Source: Syntrophales bacterium
Lineage (GTDB): Bacteria > Desulfobacterota > Syntrophia > Syntrophales > UBA8958
Assembly (NCBI GenBank): GCA_023231165.1
Contig: JALNVY010000161.1
Location: forward strand, 1 to 5,765
Direction of reading: 5' to 3'
Length of the DNA stretch: 5,765 bases
Positions 1 to 4,596 of this stretch are shown here, piece after piece. Within the stretch, counting starts at the first letter, position 1, and every line of letters starts with the position of its first letter. The notes under the pieces are model-generated. The model worked only from the letters and a program-made list of their open reading frames with translations. It was not told where the DNA came from and did no database searches. Both the position numbers and the translations under genes were made by a program.

Positions 1-71
1 CCGGCCATGGCCAGAAGGCCCGAGAAGAAAAAGACGGAAACGGCGCTCACGATGTAAACGATCAGAGACAT
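1..71 (-). CDS. N-terminus of a membrane protein, cut by window edge
   Basis: Only the first 23 codons are visible, from an ATG at 71-69 read leftwards. The peptide begins MSLIVYIVSAVSV and continues FFFSGLLAMAG, so it is almost entirely hydrophobic: a first membrane helix or an uncleaved signal anchor. A GAGGGAAG stretch about 11 bases upstream can serve as ribosome-binding site and overlaps the end of the CDF gene, whose stop is 16 bp away, so the two are very likely cotranscribed. The ending FSGLLAMAG loosely recalls the start of TauE/SafE-type permeases, which often have a small/glycine-rich first helix, but this is too short to assign. The open frame and context make a real gene likely; its identity is unknown. 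Confidence 0.6.
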   Translation of the reverse strand, partial: MSLIVYIVSAVSVFFFSGLLAMA

Positions 72-87
72 GTCTTATTGTCTTCCC

Positions 88-993
88 TCAATTACAGTGG
101 TTGCAGTGCTCCATTTCCCCGGCTGAGCCGGGCAAGATCTGGAGGGTCGTGTGATTGATTCCGTATTTGTGGAGCAACATCTCCTGGGCTGTGCGGATGA
201 TCGTTTCGCTGTCCGATGCTTCCTCCGTCACCCGGAGATGCGCGGACAACAGTTTCTGCGCCGCGCCGGTCTGCCAGATGTGAAGATCATTCACTTCCGC
301 CACTGCAGGGATTGCCAGCAGATCGTTCCGGACTTCCCCGTAATCGATGTCCGGCGGGACGGCGTCCATAAGGGCATTGACCGTCTGCCGGACGATCTTA
401 TAGATTTCCCGGGCGATGACGATGCAGATGGCCATCGAGATGAGGGGGTCAACGAGCCGCCAACCGAAGAACGTGATCAGAAGGGCGCCGACAATGACCC
501 CGAGGGAAAAGAGGGCGTCCTGAAGGGAATGGAGCCAGGCGCTTTTCATATTGAAGTTCCGAGCCGAAATCTTCTGCAAGAGCAGTGTGGCCGCGCCGTT
601 GCCGACAAAGGCCACGACGGCTACCCAGAGCATCTCCTGCCCGGGAATTTCCGGAGGCGACATCAGCCGCTTGAGGGATTCCCAGAAGACGAAGGCGATG
701 ACCACCGACAGGACAATGCTGTTGACAAAGGCGGTGATAAATTCGATTTTTCGATAACCGTACGTTTTTACCTCATTCGCAGGGCGGAGAGCGACCTTCT
801 CCGCCCAATAGCTGAAACCCATGGCGGCAATGTCGCTCAGGTTATGGACAGCGTCGGAGATCAGGGCCATGCTCTGGATGAGGAGGCCGAAAATCATCTC
901 GAAGATTACTATTCCGCCGTTGATCACCATGGCGAAAATCAGGTTCTTTAGCGACGCCGGCGGTTCGTGATTATGATTGTGGTTGTGTTCCAA
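88..993 (-). CDS. CDF-family cation efflux protein (Zn/divalent metal), CzcD/ZitB-like
   Basis: A 301-residue cation diffusion facilitator, full length for the family. These inner-membrane dimers export Zn(II), and often Cd(II), Co(II) or others, from the cytosol in exchange for protons. A His/Asn-rich N-terminus (HNHNHNH, residues 3-9) precedes six likely membrane segments (about 17-38, 41-62, 84-105, 121-141, 155-178, 181-200). The transport-site pairs are visible: H50-x3-D54 in TM2 and H155-x3-D159 in TM5, the HD/HD set typical of the Zn-type branch. The cytosolic C-terminal domain (about 205-290) has DLHIW (236-240), AHL with H252, and H281-TTLQI, usual dimer-interface metal ligands, and the protein ends EHCNHCN, a probable extra metal site. 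The start is TTG (993-991). The frame stays open upstream to a TGA at 1089-1087 with no ATG, GTG or TTG, and the next ATG (M22) would remove part of TM1. No convincing Shine-Dalgarno precedes the TTG, so translation may be weak or regulated. Family certain, metal inferred. Confidence 0.93.
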   Translation of the reverse strand: MEHNHNHNHEPPASLKNLIFAMVINGGIVIFEMIFGLLIQSMALISDAVHNLSDIAAMGFSYWAEKVALRPANEVKTYGYRKIEFITAFVNSIVLSVVIAFVFWESLKRLMSPPEIPGQEMLWVAVVAFVGNGAATLLLQKISARNFNMKSAWLHSLQDALFSLGVIVGALLITFFGWRLVDPLISMAICIVIAREIYKIVRQTVNALMDAVPPDIDYGEVRNDLLAIPAVAEVNDLHIWQTGAAQKLLSAHLRVTEEASDSETIIRTAQEMLLHKYGINHTTLQILPGSAGEMEHCNHCN

Positions 994-1086
994 AATATCG
1001 GCTTTTCTTTTCTCTGGGCATTTTGCCGCTAATTCTTTAATAAATTTGGTCTTTTTATCTATTGTTACATCACTGCCCGCTAAAGA

Positions 1087-1099
1087 TCAGATATTCTGA
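1087..1099. promoter_or_regulatory. Small dyad TCAGA-TAT-TCTGA in the CDF leader
   Basis: A perfect 5-bp inverted repeat with a 3-bp centre lies about 14 bp downstream (minus strand) of the possible -10 element and about 94 bp before the CDF start codon. The position would suit a repressor operator. A dyad this short can occur by chance in AT-rich DNA, and no cognate regulator is identified. Confidence 0.2.
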
Positions 1100-1112
1100 C
1101 TTGAATCATGGG

Positions 1113-1121
1113 TTTATAACA
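1113..1121 (-). promoter_or_regulatory. Possible extended -10 promoter for the CDF gene
   Basis: The minus strand reads TGTTATAAA, i.e. TG-N-TATAAA, an extended -10 form that can work without a good -35; none is visible at the proper distance. It would start transcription near 1106 and give a leader of about 110 nt before the TTG. It fits the separation of the CDF gene from its upstream neighbour by nearly 300 bp and a hairpin, but the match is modest. Confidence 0.25.
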
Positions 1122-1245
1122 TTGCTTATTTTCACACTACTGAACCTAAGCATGCAAAGACTGCGTGTCAACACATACGCAAATAAATTGCTTTATTATT
1201 CGCACATATAAACAATTGACAATTCGGCTATCTACTGGATCAGCG

Positions 1246-1275
1246 AGAGGGCGCCACCTTCTTGCGGCACCCTCT
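1246..1275 (-). terminator. Terminator-like hairpin after the secreted 152-aa gene
   Basis: On minus-strand RNA the arms AGAGGGUGCC and GGCGCCCUCU form a 10-bp stem with one G-U wobble around a 10-nt loop, starting 14 nt after the stop codon of the gene ending at 1290. On the plus strand the wobble becomes an A-C mismatch, so the structure favours minus-strand transcripts. There is no U-tract after the stem, so it may be a 3'-end stabilising or weak/attenuating hairpin rather than a full intrinsic terminator. Confidence 0.45.
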
Positions 1276-1289
1276 TCATTGAAACCCGC

Positions 1290-1748
1290 TTATCTTTGCC
1301 AACCGGACCACGCGGGGACGCCGGAGGCGTCTCTGAGGACGAGGACGCTATCGCCTTTCTTCACCTCCGCAGCAAGCACGACAGGCTTACCGGCCAAGGA
1401 GGTGCGAACTCCTTTGACTTCCACCTTATCGCCCTTGACAATTTTTGCATCGAGGCGTTCCATGTACCAGCTTGGTCCGAGGTGGACGGTAACCGTTTCC
1501 GTCTCCGTTTTGACCACAAGGGCGATCCCCTGGTTCATCCGTTTCATGGGAACCGTCTGTTCCAGGCCAATCACTTCACCTGAGAAAGTTTCAATATTGG
1601 CAGGATTATACATCCCTTGGTAAGGGGTGCCCATGCCCCACCCACCGCTCCCGCGCCCACCCCACATCCCCGGACCGGCAATGGCCAAAGAAGCGGTCAA
1701 AAGAAACACCAAAACGATCATCACACCAGCAATCCGCTTTTTTTTCAT
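1290..1748 (-). CDS. Secreted small beta-rich (OB-fold-like) protein of unknown function
   Basis: 152 residues from the ATG at 1748-1746. The open frame extends to an in-frame TTG at 1772-1770, but a strong AAAGGAG lies 7 bases before this ATG and the upstream codons overlap a hairpin, so the ATG is preferred. A signal peptide is clear: KKK at 2-4, a hydrophobic core at about 8-20, and a likely cut after AIA (22-24). The mature protein opens with a Gly/Trp/Met-rich segment (25-47, with GPGMWGG and GGWGMG) and continues in a compact domain (about 53-142) rich in alternating beta-strand patterns: FSGEVIG, TVTVHLGPSWY (86-95), KGDKVEVKG (105-113), VVLAAEVKKGD. That pattern suggests a small OB-like barrel, but I do not recognise a named family. 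It follows the ZraP-like gene with a 47-bp gap, so the two probably share a transcript and act together in the periplasm, perhaps in metal or envelope stress. Function unproven. Confidence 0.8.
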   Translation of the reverse strand: MKKKRIAGVMIVLVFLLTASLAIAGPGMWGGRGSGGWGMGTPYQGMYNPANIETFSGEVIGLEQTVPMKRMNQGIALVVKTETETVTVHLGPSWYMERLDAKIVKGDKVEVKGVRTSLAGKPVVLAAEVKKGDSVLVLRDASGVPAWSGWQR

Positions 1749-1755
1749 AGGTCTT

Positions 1756-1762
1756 CTCCTTT
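1756..1762 (-). promoter_or_regulatory. Ribosome-binding site fixing the 152-aa gene start
   Basis: AAAGGAG on the minus strand, 7 nt before the ATG at 1748. It supports this ATG over the in-frame TTG eight codons upstream, which has no such site. Confidence 0.75.
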
Positions 1763-1765
1763 CAT

Positions 1766-1785
1766 GGGACAACTTTAATTGTCCC
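1766..1785 (-). repeat. Inverted repeat between the two periplasmic genes
   Basis: GGGACAA and TTGTCCC are perfect 7-bp arms around a 6-nt loop, ending 3 nt before the Shine-Dalgarno of the 152-aa gene. There is no U-tract after it on the minus strand, so it is more likely an RNA processing/stability hairpin or a translation-tuning element within the operon than a terminator. Confidence 0.5.
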
Positions 1786-1795
1786 TTGAAAATGT

Positions 1796-2302
1796 TTAAT
1801 AGCCCCCCATACCCATGCCCTGGCCCATTCCAGGTCCCGTACCCATACCGCCCTGACCTCTCATGCCTTTAGCGTAACCATAACCTCGTCCCGCTCCGTA
1901 GGCTTGAACTTTAGTTAGCTGTTCCGGGGTAAGGATTTTGTTTGCCTCCAGCCGATAGGATATTTGCTTGTCCGTGAGTTGATCCCGGAGGGTCCGGGTT
2001 TCCTTCTGCACTGCCAGGATTTTGGCTTGATCCGGAGTTTGCTGCAGCCAGAGGAGGCGCAACTCGCCTGCTTTGCTGTACATATGATCCTGCATGGGTT
2101 TTACTTCCCGCAAATGGCTTTCCCGTAGGGAGGTGAGTTTTACGGTCTGCTCCGCCGACAGATTTAAACCGGACATCGCGGCAACATCATAATAGCCTCC
2201 GCCTTGTTGACCATTCCACCATCCCCGCCGGGCCTCCGCCGGTGACGAGGTCACGACCGCTGCGATGGCGATCACCGCCATTACTGCCATCAGTTTCTTC
2301 AT
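1796..2302 (-). CDS. ZraP/CpxP/Spy-family periplasmic metal/stress protein
   Basis: 168 residues from ATG (2302-2300), with AAAGGAGA 8 nt upstream. Signal peptide: KK at 2-3, hydrophobic core 4-18, probable cut after PAEA (21-24). The mature part is mainly helical with the LTxxQ-type repeats of this family: LNLSAEQ (46-52) and ILTPEQL (123-129), separated by charged amphipathic helices (about 53-120). Such proteins are periplasmic chaperones or metal-binding regulators; ZraP binds Zn and damps the ZraSR two-component system, CpxP does the same for CpxA. Start and end are Gly-rich: WWNGQQGGGYY (28-38) and a Gly/Met tail (146-168) with repeated GMG units and six methionines, a plausible Cu(I)/Ag(I)-type ligand set. 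It is the first gene of the leftward unit, behind a sigma-54-like promoter, as E. coli zraP is. The ZraP-like assignment rests on motif and context; Spy/CpxP or CnrX-like members cannot be separated by eye. Confidence 0.85.
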   Translation of the reverse strand: MKKLMAVMAVIAIAAVVTSSPAEARRGWWNGQQGGGYYDVAAMSGLNLSAEQTVKLTSLRESHLREVKPMQDHMYSKAGELRLLWLQQTPDQAKILAVQKETRTLRDQLTDKQISYRLEANKILTPEQLTKVQAYGAGRGYGYAKGMRGQGGMGTGPGMGQGMGMGGY

Positions 2303-2343
2303 TGTTCTTGTCTCCTTTCCAATAAAATTATTTACTGGCTATA

Positions 2344-2361
2344 TAGCAAGAGACATGCCAA
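2344..2361 (-). promoter_or_regulatory. Sigma-54 (-24/-12) promoter of the ZraP-like gene
   Basis: The minus strand reads TTGGCATGTCTCTTGCTA. Against the sigma-54 consensus TGGCAC-N5-TTGCW it differs only at the last base of the first block, and the invariant GG and GC are exactly 10 bp apart. Transcription would begin near 2334, about 30 nt before the ATG at 2302. Such promoters need an AAA+ enhancer-binding activator; E. coli zraP is driven this way by ZraR. No activator gene is in the window. Confidence 0.75.
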
Positions 2362-2443
2362 GGCGGCAATATTTCATAATCTTCCTATCTTGTTGTGTTT
2401 ATGCCTAATTCGAAAGCCATTCGCTGGAAAGATAAATAGCTAT

Positions 2444-2494
2444 ATGGATATATTCTATCCATTTGGAAGTATCCAGTCGTATAAAATGTATCCA
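2444..2494. promoter_or_regulatory. Candidate enhancer site: dyad plus TATCCA repeats
   Basis: ATGGATA-TATTC-TATCCAT (2444-2462) is a perfect 7-bp-armed dyad of 19 bp. TATCCA recurs at 2456, 2470 and 2489, with its complement TGGATA at 2445. The sites lie about 85-135 bp upstream of the -24 element, the usual range for NtrC-type activator sites. The link to an activator is inference from position and symmetry. Confidence 0.5.
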
Positions 2495-2517
2495 CCTGCA
2501 GAAAACGCAATCCTATA

Positions 2518-2558
2518 CTCTCAATAGACTGCTTAAAAGAATTCTCTCAATACGCTGC
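2518..2558. repeat. 15-bp imperfect direct repeat, period 26 bp
   Basis: CTCTCAATAGACTGC (2518-2532) and CTCTCAATACGCTGC (2544-2558) match at 13 of 15 positions. They lie between the enhancer-like sites and the MarR promoter and could be paired protein-binding sites; no known factor is recognised. Confidence 0.45.
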
Positions 2559-2611
2559 GGTAAGTAATGGGACTGAAAATTTGGCGACAAAAATAGCATA
2601 TCAAATTTTTA

Positions 2612-2626
2612 GTTGACAAAATCAAC
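2612..2626 (+). promoter_or_regulatory. MarR-type operator overlapping a -35 of its own gene
   Basis: GTTGA-CAAAA-TCAAC is a perfect dyad and contains TTGACA (2613-2618), a consensus -35. No good -10 is seen 16-18 bp downstream, so the exact promoter is uncertain. The same arms with the same 5-bp spacing recur before the permease (3200-3214), which is strong reason to read both as sites of the MarR protein encoded between them. Confidence 0.6.
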
Positions 2627-2689
2627 AAATAATGAAAGAAGGCTGCCACAGATGTCCCTGACGACTCATTGAAGAATATTGAGAATGAA

Positions 2690-2696
2690 AAGGAGG
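2690..2696 (+). promoter_or_regulatory. Ribosome-binding site fixing the MarR start
   Basis: AAGGAGG, 8 nt before the ATG at 2705. An in-frame TTG at 2669 would place this site inside the coding region and has no comparable site of its own. Confidence 0.8.
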
Positions 2697-2704
2697 ATGG
2701 GCTG

Positions 2705-3166
2705 ATGGACGAACAGGCCAGACAGCTTGCCGGGATGGTTGAAAATATTATGTATTTTTTCGGTACGCAAAGCCAGGACGGGGAATGCTGCGAAAATATT
2801 TCCCATGGTGAATTTCGCGCTCTTCATACCGCATTGCACCAGAGTACCTGTACTATGCAGGATATTGCAAAGAAAGCGGTTGTCACAAAAAGCGGGGCGA
2901 CCCGCATTGTCCACCGCTTGGAAGAGAAGGGGCTGGCGCATCGCGAGGAGGATCAAAAAGATGGGCGGGTCTGTTGTGTGACCTTGACGGAAGCAGGCGT
3001 TGCGTTTCTGAACCGAATTGAAGACCAGCTCACGAATAAGATGCAGACGATTCTGGTGGACATGGACCCGGCCATGCGGGAAATCCTTATTATCAGTCTG
3101 GGGGCTTTTCTCCAGATTGCGCAGGGACAAATGAGCGGCAGGGATAAAAGACCTGAGGCAGATTAA
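2705..3166 (+). CDS. MarR-family transcriptional regulator with paired cysteines
   Basis: 153 residues, normal for MarR dimeric winged-helix repressors. An N-terminal dimerisation helix (about 3-22) is followed by the wHTH: helix from HGEFRALHTAL (34-44), TMQDIAKKAVV (50-60), recognition helix TKSGATRIVHRLEEKGL (61-77), and the wing with D86-G-R88 and VTLTEAG (92-98), the family's DxR...LT signature. C-terminal helices (about 99-142) complete the dimer interface. Unusual are five cysteines, C28-C29, C49 and C90-C91; the last pair sits in the wing strand next to R88, which in the family contacts the minor groove. Paired thiols suggest sensing of a thiophilic metal/metalloid or of oxidants; that is inference. 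It precedes the permease by 147 bp on the same strand, and identical dyads stand before both genes, so it probably represses itself and the permease. MarR rather than ArsR/SmtB is set by the wing motif and length. Confidence 0.92.
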   Translation: MDEQARQLAGMVENIMYFFGTQSQDGECCENISHGEFRALHTALHQSTCTMQDIAKKAVVTKSGATRIVHRLEEKGLAHREEDQKDGRVCCVTLTEAGVAFLNRIEDQLTNKMQTILVDMDPAMREILIISLGAFLQIAQGQMSGRDKRPEAD

Positions 3167-3198
3167 ACCAGGCAGTGAAAAGCTGGCTATCCGATAAC

Positions 3199-3230
3199 GG
3201 TTGAAATATTCAACCTTCATAAAATAATAA
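3199..3230 (+). promoter_or_regulatory. Operator and promoter of the permease gene
   Basis: GGTTGAAATATTCAACC (3199-3215) is a perfect dyad with 7-bp arms and contains GTTGA-N5-TCAAC, as before the MarR gene. TTGAAA (3201-3206) inside it can be the -35, with AATAAT (3223-3228, 16-bp spacing) or TAATAA (3225-3230, 18-bp spacing) as -10. A repressor bound here would block RNA polymerase directly. Transcription would start near 3236, leaving a leader of about 80 nt. Confidence 0.65.
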
Positions 3231-3300
3231 ATTCATCCGACAGACGACGAAGAACCGGACATACGTCTCTCAGGGAAACAAGAAGTCAAAGGATGAACTC

Positions 3301-3306
3301 AGGAGG
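3301..3306 (+). promoter_or_regulatory. Ribosome-binding site fixing the permease start
   Basis: AGGAGG, 7 nt before the ATG at 3314. The alternative ATG at 3293 lies in the same frame seven codons earlier, but its only purine-rich site (AAAGG) abuts the start codon, so 3314 is preferred. Confidence 0.75.
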
Positions 3307-3313
3307 AAGTATA

Positions 3314-4435
3314 ATGTTTGAGATGAGTAATTTTGTTACTGCCGGCAAATTTTTTCTGGTGATTGCCGGGGAGCTTATCTTGATTTTTGTTGCCGTTTCC
3401 TTTCTTATCGGAATGTTGACGGAATATCTTCCTCCGTCCCGCATCCGGGATTTTCTGTCCAACAAGCTGACCTGGGTGCAATACCTCCTCGGGGCTGGTC
3501 TGGGGGCCATCACTCCTTTCTGTTCCTGTTCCACCGTTCCGATCACGGCCGGATTGCTAAAGGGCGGTGTCCCTTTTGGCCCCACAATGGCCTTTCTTTT
3601 TTCCTCCCCCGTGCTGAACCCGATAATTATCGCACTGCTGCTCTCCCTCCTTAGCTATAAAGTTACTGCGGTTTATGTATTTATCACCTTTTTCGGTTCC
3701 ATGGCCGCAGCGGCCCTGCTGTCAAAACTCGGAATGCAAAACCAGGTCAAACCACTGGTAGATATACAGCCATCCTGTTGCACCGGTGAAGCAAATACGG
3801 TCGCTCCGCCGGTGTTAATTCAACCGGTAGCCGCCGGTTGTTGCGCTGCCGATAGCGGAAAGCAGCCCTTAACCTTGATAAACTTTTCCACCCTGCCTGC
3901 GTCCGGTGACTGCTGTTCCACAGCTCCAACGACGGCCACAGGAAAACCAACGGCGGCACCATGTTGTGAGGTCAACTTTGCAGCGGAAGACGAAGTAATC
4001 GGTTTGAAGCAAACATTGTTCAAAGAGAAAATGAAAAGGGCCTCGTTTTCAGCGGTCGACACCTTCAAAGGGGTCTTCTGGTACCTCTTGTTGGGCGCGG
4101 GAATAGGAGCTTTTATCTACGGCTTTTTCCCGCAGGATCTCGTCGTTAGATGGGCGGGTCCCGATAACCCATGGTCCATTCCCATCGCAGCTGCGATCGG
4201 CGTGCCCATGTACATCCGGGCGGAAACGGTGATTCCCATCAGCGCCGCCCTCGTTGGAAAAGGCATGGGGGTGGGCACGGTACTGGCGCTCATCATCGGC
4301 GGGGCCGGGGCAAGTATCCCGGAGATGATCATTCTCAGTTCGATGTTCAAGAAGAAACTGATTATTGCTTTTGTGCTGAACGTTTTCCTGGTCGCTATCG
4401 CCGCAGGCTATCTTGTCGATATCCTGATATATTAG
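3314..4435 (+). CDS. DUF318/ArsP-type permease with Cys-pair-rich central loop
   Basis: 373 residues, an inner-membrane permease of the family once called DUF318 (PF03773). Two membrane halves (about 7-37, 55-140 and 255-373) flank a hydrophilic loop (about 141-245). The family hallmark TPFCSCSTVP (67-76) is present with C70 and C72, followed by GLLKGG and FSSPVLNP (96-103); the second half has GVPMYIRAETVIPIS (296-310) and GGAGASIPEM (329-338), echoing the first as an internal repeat. The loop carries four Cys-Cys pairs: C155-C156, C176-C177, C200-C201, C217-C218. ArsP members export trivalent organoarsenicals; a related branch (Shewanella SO_0444 type) with Cys-rich loops is linked, as I recall, to Cu/Zn efflux, and the Zn-type CDF and ZraP-like neighbours fit that. 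Substrate is therefore open: Cu/Zn or As(III)-type. Own operator-promoter lies about 100 bp upstream. Start set by AGGAGG at 3301. Confidence 0.9.
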   Translation: MFEMSNFVTAGKFFLVIAGELILIFVAVSFLIGMLTEYLPPSRIRDFLSNKLTWVQYLLGAGLGAITPFCSCSTVPITAGLLKGGVPFGPTMAFLFSSPVLNPIIIALLLSLLSYKVTAVYVFITFFGSMAAAALLSKLGMQNQVKPLVDIQPSCCTGEANTVAPPVLIQPVAAGCCAADSGKQPLTLINFSTLPASGDCCSTAPTTATGKPTAAPCCEVNFAAEDEVIGLKQTLFKEKMKRASFSAVDTFKGVFWYLLLGAGIGAFIYGFFPQDLVVRWAGPDNPWSIPIAAAIGVPMYIRAETVIPISAALVGKGMGVGTVLALIIGGAGASIPEMIILSSMFKKKLIIAFVLNVFLVAIAAGYLVDILIY

Positions 4436-4508
4436 GCGGTGTGCAGAGCTTCCGTTTTAGCTTGGGTCTGATTGTAGCGTAAGTTATAGACATTATATCG
4501 GGTTCAGC

Positions 4509-4534
4509 GCGTCATCGGGAAATCAGACGCTTTT
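4509..4534 (+). terminator. Weak intrinsic terminator candidate after the permease
   Basis: GCGTC (4509-4513) and GACGC (4526-4530) form a 5-bp GC-rich stem with a 12-nt loop, followed directly by TTTTGTCT. It is 73 nt past the permease stop, between converging genes where a terminator is expected. The stem is short and the loop long, so confidence is modest. The remainder of the 161-bp gap (4436-4596) shows nothing else clear. Confidence 0.35.
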
Positions 4535-4596
4535 GTCTACTCGTCCAAGCCGACATCATATAGCCGGACATTCGTACAGCCCAAAATTTTCAATGG

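Larger units (their letters stand above)
994..1289. other. Gene-free stretch upstream of the CDF gene
   Basis: No credible gene is seen in these 296 bp. The left two thirds are AT-rich, unlike the coding flanks, and hold a possible extended -10 element (1113-1121), a TCAGA-TAT-TCTGA dyad (1087-1099), an AATAAA-TTGC-TTTATT inverted repeat (1182-1197) and an AATTG-A-CAATT dyad (1214-1224). The right end holds the hairpin at 1246-1275. It therefore looks like a terminator followed by a promoter/regulatory region for the CDF gene, read leftwards. Confidence 0.5.
2303..2704. other. Divergent regulatory region, no gene
   Basis: These 402 bp separate the leftward ZraP-like unit from the rightward MarR gene. 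From left to right they hold a -24/-12 promoter facing left (2344-2361), a dyad and hexamer repeats (2444-2494), a 15-bp imperfect direct repeat (2518-2558), and a MarR-type operator over a TTGACA (2612-2626). The stretch is AT-rich and no credible coding frame was found. Confidence 0.7.

Noticed and set aside
1165..1623. Long plus-strand frames opposite the 152-aa gene (also 151-951 opposite the CDF gene)
   Set aside because: They mirror real minus-strand genes, have no ribosome-binding site and encode no recognisable domain.
1770..1772. TTG as start of the 152-aa protein, adding eight residues
   Set aside because: It lies within a hairpin arm, lacks a Shine-Dalgarno, and the internal ATG has an ideal one and begins a standard signal peptide.
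2319..2338. Hairpin CCAGTAAA-TAAT-TTTATTGG next to the ZraP-like Shine-Dalgarno as an RNA switch
   Set aside because: The predicted transcript start (about 2334) falls inside the first arm, so the full stem would not be in the sigma-54 transcript; the stem is also mostly A-T.
2632..2661. Nine-residue ORF MKEGCHRCP with a CHxC-like motif as a leader peptide of the MarR gene
   Set aside because: No Shine-Dalgarno precedes it, and a transcript from the TTGACA promoter would start near or after its ATG.
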